Assembly: GCA_050288705.1 (NCBI GenBank)
Contig: JBNKEI010000177.1
Span: 1-64,000 of the forward strand
DNA: 64,000 bases
From: JBNKEI01 sp050288705
GTDB taxonomy: Bacteria; Myxococcota; Myxococcia; Myxococcales; UBA5297
Direction of reading: 5' to 3'
The translations under genes were made by a program, and so were the position numbers. Below are positions 42,811-50,354 of this stretch, piece after piece. Within the stretch, counting starts at the first letter, position 1. Each line of letters begins with the position of its first letter. The notes beneath the pieces were generated by a model. The model was not told the DNA's origin and made no database searches. It was given only the letters and a program-made list of their open reading frames with translations.

Positions 42811-44522
42811 TGATACTCAAAAAAACCTGTGCCATATTCAAATCTGCTACCTACCGTGACACCTTACTAATTAGCGTAATGGCATTAGGTGCCGGCTGCG
42901 GCATTGTATACGAGTATATAATCGCTCATTATGCTGGCCGTATATTGGGGTCTTTCGATACCGCAGTCTATGCCATGATCGGCCTTATGATAATCGCCAT
43001 GGGGGTTGGCGCTTTTTATGCACGAACTATAAAATGTGCCTACAGTGGCTTTGCCTGGCTAGAAGCGACCATTGCGCTAACAGGAGGTACCGCTGTTCTA
43101 ATTTTGGGGGCTATATTTTCTCTTGCCTACCTCTTGCCATTGCAATTACAGCAAGCGTTCGGGTTACATGAATCCATAAAAATTTCTGGTGGCCCTATCT
43201 TCGCACTAAATCAGATTGCCGAAGGATTTCCGTATTTAATCGGACTTATTCTTGGCATTTTGGTAGGAATGGAAATCCCGTTTATTGCCCGCATCCGCGA
43301 GGACATTTATAAAAACAAAATAGAACACAACGCTGGCACTGTTTACGGCGCTGACTATATTGGCGGCGGATTGGGGGCCGGCATTTGGATTTGGGTATTG
43401 TTAACCAAGCCAATTATTGTTTCAGCAGTTCTAACCGCATTACTAAATCTAATATTAGGCGTAGTTTTTTTGGCCCATTTTTATAGGCGCATCGCTGCCC
43501 GCCGACTATTGCTTGCATTTAATACTGTTATCGCAACATTGCTATTTTTTGTTTTACTGAATGGCACTGAATGGATGAACGCACTAAGCAACATGCTCTA
43601 TTCTGATCAGGTCGTATATTCCAACAACACTAAGTACCAGAACCTAGTAATAACACAACGCCCCACATTAAACAATAAACCAGCGATCATTAGTTTGTTT
43701 ATCAACGGACAACTGCAGTTTTCCAGTGCCGACGAGAAAATTTATCATGGCATGTTGGTGGTGCCAGCCATGAATGCTAGTGCTCGACATGATAATATTT
43801 TAATCGTCGGCGGCGGCGATGGTCTGGCCGCCCGGGAAGTATTCAAGTGGTCTCCCAAAAAGGTCACCCTAGTAGACCTAGACCCCAGTATGATTAAAAT
43901 CTTTCGCGGTAAACATCCGGGGGTTCCGCCTTGGCTCAGCCAACGCTTGCTTGCACTGAATAACAACGCATTAAATGACCCACGCATGGAGTTTGTTTTT
44001 GGTGACGGATTTAAGGTTATCGAATCCTGGGCCGATTCCGGAAAATATTTCGATACCATCATTGTCGACTTGCCCGACCCCAGTCATCCTGACTTAAACA
44101 AACTTTACACTGCTTATTTCTACTCCAAGCTAAAAACCCTATTAAATGGCGATGGCGCGCTAGTAGTGCAGTCTACCTCCCCCTACCATTCCAAAAAAGC
44201 GTTCATATCGGTTGGTAAAACCTTGGAAGCTGCCGGACTTAGTGTAGACCAATACCACGCCAACGTACCTTCATTTGGCGAATGGGGTTGGTCAATTGCG
44301 ACCAAATATGGTAACTCGGCCCAAGCTCGACTGACTGCCACCCTACCCACTATTGAGCACGACTATTTAACCCGCGAACAAATATTGGCTGCCTTTAATT
44401 TTTCGAAAACATTCTTTGCGGAAAGGAATAAGATACGGATTAATCGTTTGAGTCAGCCAGTATTATATAGCTATCACGCGGAAGGCTGGCGCAAACAACG
44501 CGGTATTTTTTACACCCAATAA
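42810..44522 (+). CDS. Membrane-anchored spermidine synthase-like protein
   Basis: 570 residues. An N-terminal membrane domain (about 1-250) has seven or eight hydrophobic helices, with motifs such as GCGIVYEYIIAHYAGRILGS and YGADYIGGGLGAGIW. The C-terminal part (about 260-520) is a SpeE-type Rossmann aminopropyltransferase fold: ILIVGGGDGLAAREVFKW (SAM-type Gly loop), VTLVDLDPSMIKIF, and the polyamine-site DTIIVDLPDPSHPDLNKLY. The acidic residues needed for catalysis appear present. With SpeD in the same cluster it may make a polyamine or a polyamine conjugate at the membrane. The exact acceptor is unknown. Confidence 0.88.
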   Translation: MILKKTCAIFKSATYRDTLLISVMALGAGCGIVYEYIIAHYAGRILGSFDTAVYAMIGLMIIAMGVGAFYARTIKCAYSGFAWLEATIALTGGTAVLILGAIFSLAYLLPLQLQQAFGLHESIKISGGPIFALNQIAEGFPYLIGLILGILVGMEIPFIARIREDIYKNKIEHNAGTVYGADYIGGGLGAGIWIWVLLTKPIIVSAVLTALLNLILGVVFLAHFYRRIAARRLLLAFNTVIATLLFFVLLNGTEWMNALSNMLYSDQVVYSNNTKYQNLVITQRPTLNNKPAIISLFINGQLQFSSADEKIYHGMLVVPAMNASARHDNILIVGGGDGLAAREVFKWSPKKVTLVDLDPSMIKIFRGKHPGVPPWLSQRLLALNNNALNDPRMEFVFGDGFKVIESWADSGKYFDTIIVDLPDPSHPDLNKLYTAYFYSKLKTLLNGDGALVVQSTSPYHSKKAFISVGKTLEAAGLSVDQYHANVPSFGEWGWSIATKYGNSAQARLTATLPTIEHDYLTREQILAAFNFSKTFFAERNKIRINRLSQPVLYSYHAEGWRKQRGIFYTQ

Positions 44523-44594
44523 CAAACCATGAAATTATGACATGTTCATTTCTAAAGCCGTCAATCGACCAGGAAATCAGCTGTTGCGCTCTAG

Positions 44595-44634
44595 CATATT
44601 ATGTCCTATAGTGTTTTCACGATAACATAATATG
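44595..44634. promoter_or_regulatory. 10-bp inverted repeat upstream of the DUF2170 gene
   Basis: CATATTATGT (44595-44604) and ACATAATATG (44625-44634) are perfect arms with 20 bases between. The right arm ends 27 bases before the DUF2170 start, so it may be an operator for the second half of the cluster or a leader hairpin. Confidence 0.45.
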
Positions 44635-44661
44635 TCATTAACCAAGAAGGGGCTTAATTAA

Positions 44662-45090
44662 ATGAACTTAGAAGAGCTGGCTTTCAAACTTAATACTTTC
44701 GAAACCAATGCTGGTTCGAAATTTGCGGCAGAGTATTCCCGTGAAACGGAAACACTCAAGGTTACTTGTGATCTCGATCCAGAAGCAACGATTTTCGTGG
44801 TGGTATCTGAGGAACAAATCTTATCGGTGACCCCGCTGTTTCACCTGAGTGAAATCGCTGAAAAGCTGCGACCGGAACTGTACAAAACATTACTACGTAT
44901 CTCACCGCTGATTCCGCTGTCCAGCGTGGGACTACAAAACGACGACACTTGTATATTATTCGGTGCAATGTCGATTAATTCGCCATTTGAAAACATTGCC
45001 CACGAACTAGAACGCCAAGCCGACAACTACAACGATACGTTAGCCGCTTTAGCAAACTATTTTGAGACCGAAGCGTCCAAGGAGGCTTAG
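44662..45090 (+). CDS. DUF2170 (YjfI-like) protein
   Basis: 142 residues, cytoplasmic, with AAGGGG before the ATG. Conserved parts include MNLEELAFKLNTFETNAGSK, LFHLSEIAEKLRPELYKTLL and LSSVGLQNDDTCILFGAMS. In E. coli yjfI lies directly upstream of the PspA homologue yjfJ, as here (three bases between stop and next ATG). Function unknown; a partner or regulator of the PspA-like protein is likely. Confidence 0.88.
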   Translation: MNLEELAFKLNTFETNAGSKFAAEYSRETETLKVTCDLDPEATIFVVVSEEQILSVTPLFHLSEIAEKLRPELYKTLLRISPLIPLSSVGLQNDDTCILFGAMSINSPFENIAHELERQADNYNDTLAALANYFETEASKEA

Positions 45091-45093
45091 ACC

Positions 45094-45780
45094 ATGAAAT
45101 TTTTGAGAGATATTGTTACTGCATTACGCGGTGGCGTAAATGAGGTGGGTGACGCTATTGTAGACAGCCAAGCCCTGCGTATATTGGAACAGGAAATTCG
45201 CGATGCCGAGGAAGCAATTCACAAAGCTAAATCCAGCCTTTCGCAATTAAAAGCCAAAGAAATTGGTTTATCTAAAAAGATCAACGAAATTAATACCGAT
45301 GTAGCGGACTACACTAGTAAGGCAAAAGCAGCCTTAGCACAAGACAACCGCGAACTGGCAACCAAAGTTGCTGAGCGTATTGCCGATTTACGTACATCAT
45401 TAAAAGACTACCAAGAGCAGCAGTCACAACTATCTGTTCAAGTTGAAAAAATTTACGACGTAATCAAAAAACGCGAAAAGCAAATCGAACGAAATCGAAT
45501 TGAATTACAGAAGGCAAAAACCTACGAAGATTTGCAAAAGACCCAAAAGGTCGTAGCAGCGGCAATGCCAACTAACGACTCCAGTGCAAAACGAGTACAA
45601 CGTGCTTTGGACCGCGTAAAACAAAAACAGGCAGATACGGAAAACCGCATGTCAGCCGACCAGTGGCTTGCTGATTTGGAAAGTGGTAGCGACTTGGATG
45701 CGGAATTGGCTAAGGCAGGCATTGGCAAATCACGCAGTAGCGCTGACGATATTCTTGCTGAACTTGAAGGTAAGAAGTAA
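45094..45780 (+). CDS. PspA/IM30 family protein (YjfJ-like)
   Basis: 228 residues, almost wholly helical coiled coil. The start MKFLRDIVTALRGGVNEVGD is a likely amphipathic membrane-binding helix; AIVDSQALRILEQEIRDAEE and LKAKEIGLSKKINEINTDV follow. PspA proteins form ESCRT-III-like filaments that guard the inner membrane under stress. The C-terminus (SSADDILAELEGKK) is a conserved tail of the YjfJ branch. It follows the DUF2170 gene with a gap of three bases. Confidence 0.9.
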   Translation: MKFLRDIVTALRGGVNEVGDAIVDSQALRILEQEIRDAEEAIHKAKSSLSQLKAKEIGLSKKINEINTDVADYTSKAKAALAQDNRELATKVAERIADLRTSLKDYQEQQSQLSVQVEKIYDVIKKREKQIERNRIELQKAKTYEDLQKTQKVVAAAMPTNDSSAKRVQRALDRVKQKQADTENRMSADQWLADLESGSDLDAELAKAGIGKSRSSADDILAELEGKK

Positions 45781-45815
45781 AACTTTTGAAGATAATGAAT
45801 GTTGTGGTTAAGGAC

Positions 45816-45935
45816 ACCGCCAAATTTCCAGTTTGGCCAATAGTGTTCAAAAAGTCAAAGGAGCGAGTATTAGAAATCCAGCTAGTTTGACTACTGGAAC
45901 AGTTGATGTTGATGCTTTTGGCTATATTTGGCGGT
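45816..45935 (+). promoter_or_regulatory. Leader with two mutually exclusive hairpins before the DUF2491 gene
   Basis: ACCGCCAAAT (45816-45825) can pair with ATTTGGCGGT (45926-45935), whose end touches the GTGAGGG ribosome site of the next gene. Alternatively, GCCAAA (45819-45824) pairs with TTTGGC (45832-45837) across seven bases. The two pairings exclude each other, as in attenuators or riboswitches. Confidence 0.4.
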
Positions 45936-45945
45936 GAGGGTTCCT

Positions 45946-46584
45946 ATGTTCAATTGGTTCAAAAAAAGCAAAGACGAAGTCAGAAAGTTAAATCACCCGC
46001 GCGATTTGCAAAAAGGCGACATGCTAACTTTTAAACCACGAAGCATAGTGCCAAAAAACCTGCAAGAACAAACGCTAACGGTTGAGCAGGTACAAGCATA
46101 TCAGTATTCGGAAGGACTGGTTCCCGAATTTGTTCTCCGCACTACCAAAGGAGAAACCTTCACCGCTCAAATCGCGGAAGAAGAGGAAGGTGAATATCTA
46201 ATTCTGGCTAAAAAACTCAGCCACGTACAAGTGGTTTCTGTTTTTAAACAGGATGAATTTGGCGAAGTGTTCGGTGATAATTTCGCCCAGGTAACTGTCA
46301 ACCAAGGAGCGGTAACTGAAGAAATTGCTCCTTGGATTGGCGAGAAATATTTTCAAACAGTCAAAGAAGGCGTTGGCTTTTTTTACAACGAAGACCGACG
46401 GGAAAAAGGTGTCTCGGATTATGTCGATGACAGCGAAGAATTGCGCTTCCACGAATGTGAGGGCTCGCCGGATCACTTTTCTCTCAATATCGAAATATGG
46501 GAGGATGGCTCTACGGATGTTTATGCCGAGCTTTCCCTGCCACTTAATGTAATAGAAGAGATGTGGCCTAGTAGCACCACATAA
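45946..46584 (+). CDS. DUF2491 (YjfK-like) protein
   Basis: 212 residues from the ATG at 45946 (GAGGG six bases upstream); an earlier in-frame start at 45928 is less good. Cytoplasmic, acidic, beta-rich: FNWFKKSKDEVRKLNHPRDL, VPEFVLRTTKGETFTAQIAE, GVGFFYNEDRREKGVSDYV. In E. coli yjfK follows yjfJ; the same order holds here. Function unknown. Confidence 0.87.
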   Translation: MFNWFKKSKDEVRKLNHPRDLQKGDMLTFKPRSIVPKNLQEQTLTVEQVQAYQYSEGLVPEFVLRTTKGETFTAQIAEEEEGEYLILAKKLSHVQVVSVFKQDEFGEVFGDNFAQVTVNQGAVTEEIAPWIGEKYFQTVKEGVGFFYNEDRREKGVSDYVDDSEELRFHECEGSPDHFSLNIEIWEDGSTDVYAELSLPLNVIEEMWPSSTT

Positions 46585-46604
46585 ATGAGTGACCAGGCAC
46601 CAGA

Positions 46605-46662
46605 CTAGACCAGACTAGGATACCGGAAACAACGGTCTACGGTCTAGCCTTGGCCCTATAAT
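46605..46662 (+). promoter_or_regulatory. Possible promoter with dyad before the potassium channel gene
   Basis: A perfect TATAAT stands at 46657-46662, 33 bases before the channel start. Upstream, CTAGACC (near 46605) and GGTCTAG (near 46641-46647) form an inverted pair; ACCAGACTAG-type units also repeat directly. No clear -35 was seen. Confidence 0.35.
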
Positions 46663-46695
46663 GCGATGAGTTCTTGGATTTAGAAGACCCCTGAG

Positions 46696-47826
46696 ATGAA
46701 AAATTTATTTTTACGAATTTATCACACTCACCGCAGACGACAGTTAACCAAACACTTATCTAATAATATCGGTACTCGTGTTATCCGCTTGATCGGAGTT
46801 CTTGCTTTACTCATTGCACTGAATACTTTTGCAATGATCATCTTTGAAAGAATGGCGGTACAAGATGCGGTCTGGCTCTCATTCACCACCCTAGTCACCG
46901 TAGGTTATGGTGATTTTAGTCCAAGCTCAACACCTGGCCGGCTCGCCACAATTGTTACCATGTATGGTTTTGCCATCACCATGCTTTCGCTGCTGGCAGC
47001 AGAAATAATCGACTGGCGACTAAGGACATCCGAAAAAAAACGCAGAGGGTTATGGGAATTTAAAAACATGACTGACCATATTCAGATTATAAATACCCCT
47101 AATGTCGACACGGAAAACTATTTAAAGCGACTGGTGACCGAGCTGCAAAAAACTGCATGTCTGGCGGACATGCCTATTCAGCTACTTACCAGAAAATTTT
47201 CTGATGGCCTGCCAGAATCGCTTATCGAACTAAAATTGCTTCACCGCACTGGCGCCGCAGAGGAGGGGCAAATACTACGGAAGCTAAATCTGGATAAGGC
47301 TAGTCACATTATTATTCTGGCCCGCGAGGCAACTGATTCCATTTCTGACAGCTTGACTTTCGATATTCTAAGCCAGGTAATAAGCATAAACCCAAATACC
47401 AACATTGTGGTTGAGGCTGTTTTGGACGAAAATCGCCAACGTTTTCTTAGATCGGGTGCAAATGCAGTATTACGACCTATACGTGCTTATCCGGAAATGA
47501 TTGCTCGAGCGCTATCCCACCCAGGCACGGAAAAAATATTAGAAGATTTATTTAATTCGCGAGGAGATTCTTTATATCGTATTCCTTGTTGCTTTAACAA
47601 TATAAAGTGGTCCGACATTATACTTGAATGCATTAGGCGTAACATTGGCACTCCGCTAGCCTATTTCAGCGACGGCGAAGTGGTTATGCAACCAGGATTT
47701 ACTGATATTTGCAGCGGCGACGGACTAGTCATATTGGTAAAAGAGCAAAAACAACATGATTTAGATGAAATTAAACATTGTTTTAGTCTATTCCATCACA
47801 ATGAAAAAAAATTAATTAACTCGTGA
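46696..47826 (+). CDS. Potassium channel with RCK/TrkA-like domain
   Basis: 376 residues. A membrane helix (TRVIRLIGVLALLIALNTFA), a pore loop with the selectivity filter FTTLVTVGYGDFSPS and a second helix (GRLATIVTMYGFAITMLSLL) make a two-helix K+ channel. The cytoplasmic part (about 115-370) resembles RCK domains: MTDHIQIINTPNVDTENYLK, LDKASHIIILAREATDS, NIVVEAVLDENRQRFLRSGA and PLAYFSDGEVVMQPGF. A channel of this type is known beside the yjf/PspA set in other bacteria. It is the last gene of the cluster. Confidence 0.88.
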   Translation: MKNLFLRIYHTHRRRQLTKHLSNNIGTRVIRLIGVLALLIALNTFAMIIFERMAVQDAVWLSFTTLVTVGYGDFSPSSTPGRLATIVTMYGFAITMLSLLAAEIIDWRLRTSEKKRRGLWEFKNMTDHIQIINTPNVDTENYLKRLVTELQKTACLADMPIQLLTRKFSDGLPESLIELKLLHRTGAAEEGQILRKLNLDKASHIIILAREATDSISDSLTFDILSQVISINPNTNIVVEAVLDENRQRFLRSGANAVLRPIRAYPEMIARALSHPGTEKILEDLFNSRGDSLYRIPCCFNNIKWSDIILECIRRNIGTPLAYFSDGEVVMQPGFTDICSGDGLVILVKEQKQHDLDEIKHCFSLFHHNEKKLINS

Positions 47827-48276
47827 TGTTCGTTTTGGGATTAGGAAAATCAAAGCGGAAAATGTGAAATCTGTATAAGTATCGAAAGTCAGTCAAAGGC
47901 CAGCTTGCCGTGGAGGCGATGATCGGACAGTGCCAGCTTGGCCATAATGCCGAGGCAGGTCACGGCGAGTATAATACCTGTGATCACCAGTAGCTTGAGC
48001 ATGATGCCCCTGCCGATCCTGAAGCCGCTGGCGATGACGCTCATGGGGATCCTGTCCCCGTTAGGCCTAGGAATCCCGCCACACCCACGGCAATGACGAG
48101 ATCGATATCGGCAAAATCACTACCCCAAAGTAACACTTTCAAGGCTGCCTGGTGTTTTAGCTCTATGTAGTGTGACCGGAAATGACATGTGCCCGTACCG
48201 GCGACCTGTTAATAAGTGGCACCATTAAACGTCCATGGCAATGTCCAGTGGGGGTATTCTTAAGGAGATTTTAGTT
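47827..48276. other. Intergenic region with a GC-rich coding relic
   Basis: 450 bases between the channel and exbB. Its middle is clearly richer in G and C than its surroundings. On the minus strand an open frame of 51 codons (47889-48044, MSVIASGFRIGRGIMLKLLV then ITGIILAVTCLGIM) starts at an ATGA that overlaps the stop of a further frame with DFADIDLVIAVGVAGFLG. The ATGA junction and membrane-like sequences suggest a piece of a foreign membrane-protein operon; I cannot name the family. Confidence 0.4.
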
Positions 48277-48948
48277 ATGATTAAGCAATTGTTCGCTTTG
48301 TTTACCGAACTTGGCGCAGGATGGGTCATGTATATTCTCATTGGCCTTTCCGTGGTTTCAGTTGCCTTGATGCTAGAGCGGCTAATTTATTTTATTCGCT
48401 TCAGCTCGCCTGAGTCGTCCAAGTTTATTGAGCAACTCTCTCAGGGCAAACTCAACGAAGTGAAGGCGCAGCTTTTAAATAAAAAGGGACTGGAAGCCAC
48501 CGCGATTGTTGCGGCAATTGATACGGCCTCCGGTGGACCTGAGGCGGTTGAGTCCATTATTGCCAGCGTTGTCGCCGATCAGAAGCCGATCTATGAACGT
48601 TTTCTTTCTTTCCTAGGAACACTTGGAAATAATGCGCCTTTTTTGGGCTTATTTGGAACAGTTATCGGAATAATCAAGGCATTCGCTGATTTATCATTGG
48701 GCGGAGTCGGAGGAGCTAAAGCAACTGGGGCTACCGTAGTTATGGCGGGAATCTCTGAAGCACTGGTTGCTACTGCCGTTGGTATTTTTGTGGCAATTCC
48801 CGCGGTTGTTGCATTTAATGGATACAATCGCTGGCTCAAAGTGATCGTAGGGCGAACTCAGGCTCTCGGACATGCTCTTTGCGCTTATTTAAAGAAAACC
48901 GATCAACATAATAAGCAAGTTCGGCTTTCTCGAGTAGATGCGGCTTAG
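48277..48948 (+). CDS. exbB: ExbB/TolQ/MotA family proton channel subunit
   Basis: 223 residues from the ATG at 48277 (AAGGAG nine bases upstream). Three membrane helices: GAGWVMYILIGLSVVSVALM, APFLGLFGTVIGIIKAF and MAGISEALVATAVGIFVAIP. It forms the inner-membrane proton channel with ExbD that powers TonB. ExbB rather than TolQ is preferred because exbD, tonB and a TonB-dependent receptor follow. Confidence 0.9.
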   Translation: MIKQLFALFTELGAGWVMYILIGLSVVSVALMLERLIYFIRFSSPESSKFIEQLSQGKLNEVKAQLLNKKGLEATAIVAAIDTASGGPEAVESIIASVVADQKPIYERFLSFLGTLGNNAPFLGLFGTVIGIIKAFADLSLGGVGGAKATGATVVMAGISEALVATAVGIFVAIPAVVAFNGYNRWLKVIVGRTQALGHALCAYLKKTDQHNKQVRLSRVDAA

Positions 48949-49088
48949 GTTTAATAACTCTTCAGCAGCAAGGCCACCTTCAAGTTCTCTTGCTAGTTCT
49001 CTTAGAACTTTTCCTCTCTTTGTAAACCGTTCAGCGCCACTTTTTCGGAAATTTGGCACAGGAAGATTGCATTATTAGGAGAAAATCA

Positions 49089-49511
49089 ATGGCTCATGCA
49101 GCTCATGACAATGAAGAAATGATTTCTGGCATCAATGTAACTCCACTCGTCGATATTACGCTTGTTCTTCTTATTATTTTCATGGTGACCGCAACGTACA
49201 TCGCTAAGGAAACAATCGAGATTGAGTTGCCGCGTGCTGCTTCTGGAGGACAAACGGTGGGCACCACGCTTGCTCTTGTTTTAGATAAAAAAGGAAAACT
49301 GTTTCTCGATGGCAAAGAAGTACTTTTATCGGACGCACGGGTAGCGATTCGTTCTGCGGCTGCGCAGGATCCAGATACTAAAGCGATAATTAGTGCGGAC
49401 AAAAGTCTTTCCCACGGGCAGGTAGTTGAAATCATCGACCTGGTGAAAACCGAAGGCCTGCATAAATTCGCGATCAATATTGAGAAAGATGTCTCTTCAG
49501 CGGCTCAGTGA
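49089..49511 (+). CDS. exbD: ExbD/TolR family protein
   Basis: 140 residues from the ATG at 49089 (GGAG nearby). One N-terminal membrane helix begins with the conserved Asp of the family: GINVTPLVDITLVLLIIFMV. The periplasmic domain follows (LALVLDKKGKLFLDGKEVLL, KAIISADKSLSHGQVVEIID). It completes the ExbB proton channel. Confidence 0.9.
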   Translation: MAHAAHDNEEMISGINVTPLVDITLVLLIIFMVTATYIAKETIEIELPRAASGGQTVGTTLALVLDKKGKLFLDGKEVLLSDARVAIRSAAAQDPDTKAIISADKSLSHGQVVEIIDLVKTEGLHKFAINIEKDVSSAAQ

Positions 49512-49533
49512 AATGATTGATTTTTGAGGATGG

Positions 49534-50322
49534 ATGGAGTGGAAAAACGTGAGCACGTATCATTTTAAGAGCAATCTCTGGTTTGTTTTGATGATGGTTG
49601 CCTCAGTATTCATTCATGGCATGATTTATGGCGCGGTAGTTCGTGATGCTCATATTTCGCAAAAAAAGAGCGAAGTAGTAGAATTCGAATTTATTCGCTC
49701 CGAGCCACCCAAGCCACCTCCGCCGCCGCTTGAAAAGTTGAGAGAGCCGCCAACCAAGCCAGTTGTTCCAGTGGTTAAGCGCTCGAAAATCGTTAAAGTG
49801 GCACGAGCAGATCCCAAACCAATCCCGCCGCCTCCTGCTAATACGGAATCGCCGCCAACGCCAGATTCAGAGACTCCCCCAATAGTTAAAATTGGTATTT
49901 CACTTGGGTCCACAACCACTGGCGGGGGTTTTGCAGCCGGAGTAGGAAATTCTCTTTATGGCAAAGCAGATTCAATCGCAATAGACCCCAACTCGGTCCA
50001 TTCCTATTCAGCCAAAAAAACCCGTCAAGCTCCGTATGTTCCGGCGAGCCGTGTTTCCACCCTCCCCCGGCTTCTAAAACAACCGAAAGCGCCGTATCCC
50101 ATTGAAGCAAAAAAAGAGGGGGTCGAGGGCCAAGTCATTCTCATGCTAAGTATAGATGAAACAGGACGGGTCACCCGAGTCAGAGTGCTTAATGGTCCGG
50201 GATATGGTCTTAATTCTGCCGCTGAAAAGACTGCCTATCGATTTCGATTTGCACCAGCAATAATGAATGGAGAGGCAGTTTCCACTGAAATCCGTTACGT
50301 CTATACATTCATGCTCGAATAA
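49534..50322 (+). CDS. tonB: TonB energy transducer
   Basis: 262 residues. A membrane helix lies at about 14-33 (LWFVLMMVASVFIHGMIYG), then a Pro-rich spacer (SEPPKPPPPPLEKLREPPTK; KPIPPPPANTESPPT) that spans the periplasm, and a C-terminal TonB domain from about 180 (APYPIEAKKEGVEGQVILML, NSAAEKTAYRFRFAPAIMNG). It transmits ExbBD energy to the outer-membrane receptor encoded next. Confidence 0.9.
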   Translation: MEWKNVSTYHFKSNLWFVLMMVASVFIHGMIYGAVVRDAHISQKKSEVVEFEFIRSEPPKPPPPPLEKLREPPTKPVVPVVKRSKIVKVARADPKPIPPPPANTESPPTPDSETPPIVKIGISLGSTTTGGGFAAGVGNSLYGKADSIAIDPNSVHSYSAKKTRQAPYVPASRVSTLPRLLKQPKAPYPIEAKKEGVEGQVILMLSIDETGRVTRVRVLNGPGYGLNSAAEKTAYRFRFAPAIMNGEAVSTEIRYVYTFMLE

Positions 50323-50354
50323 AAGTTATTTGAGTATTTCTTCCGGGAACTTCG

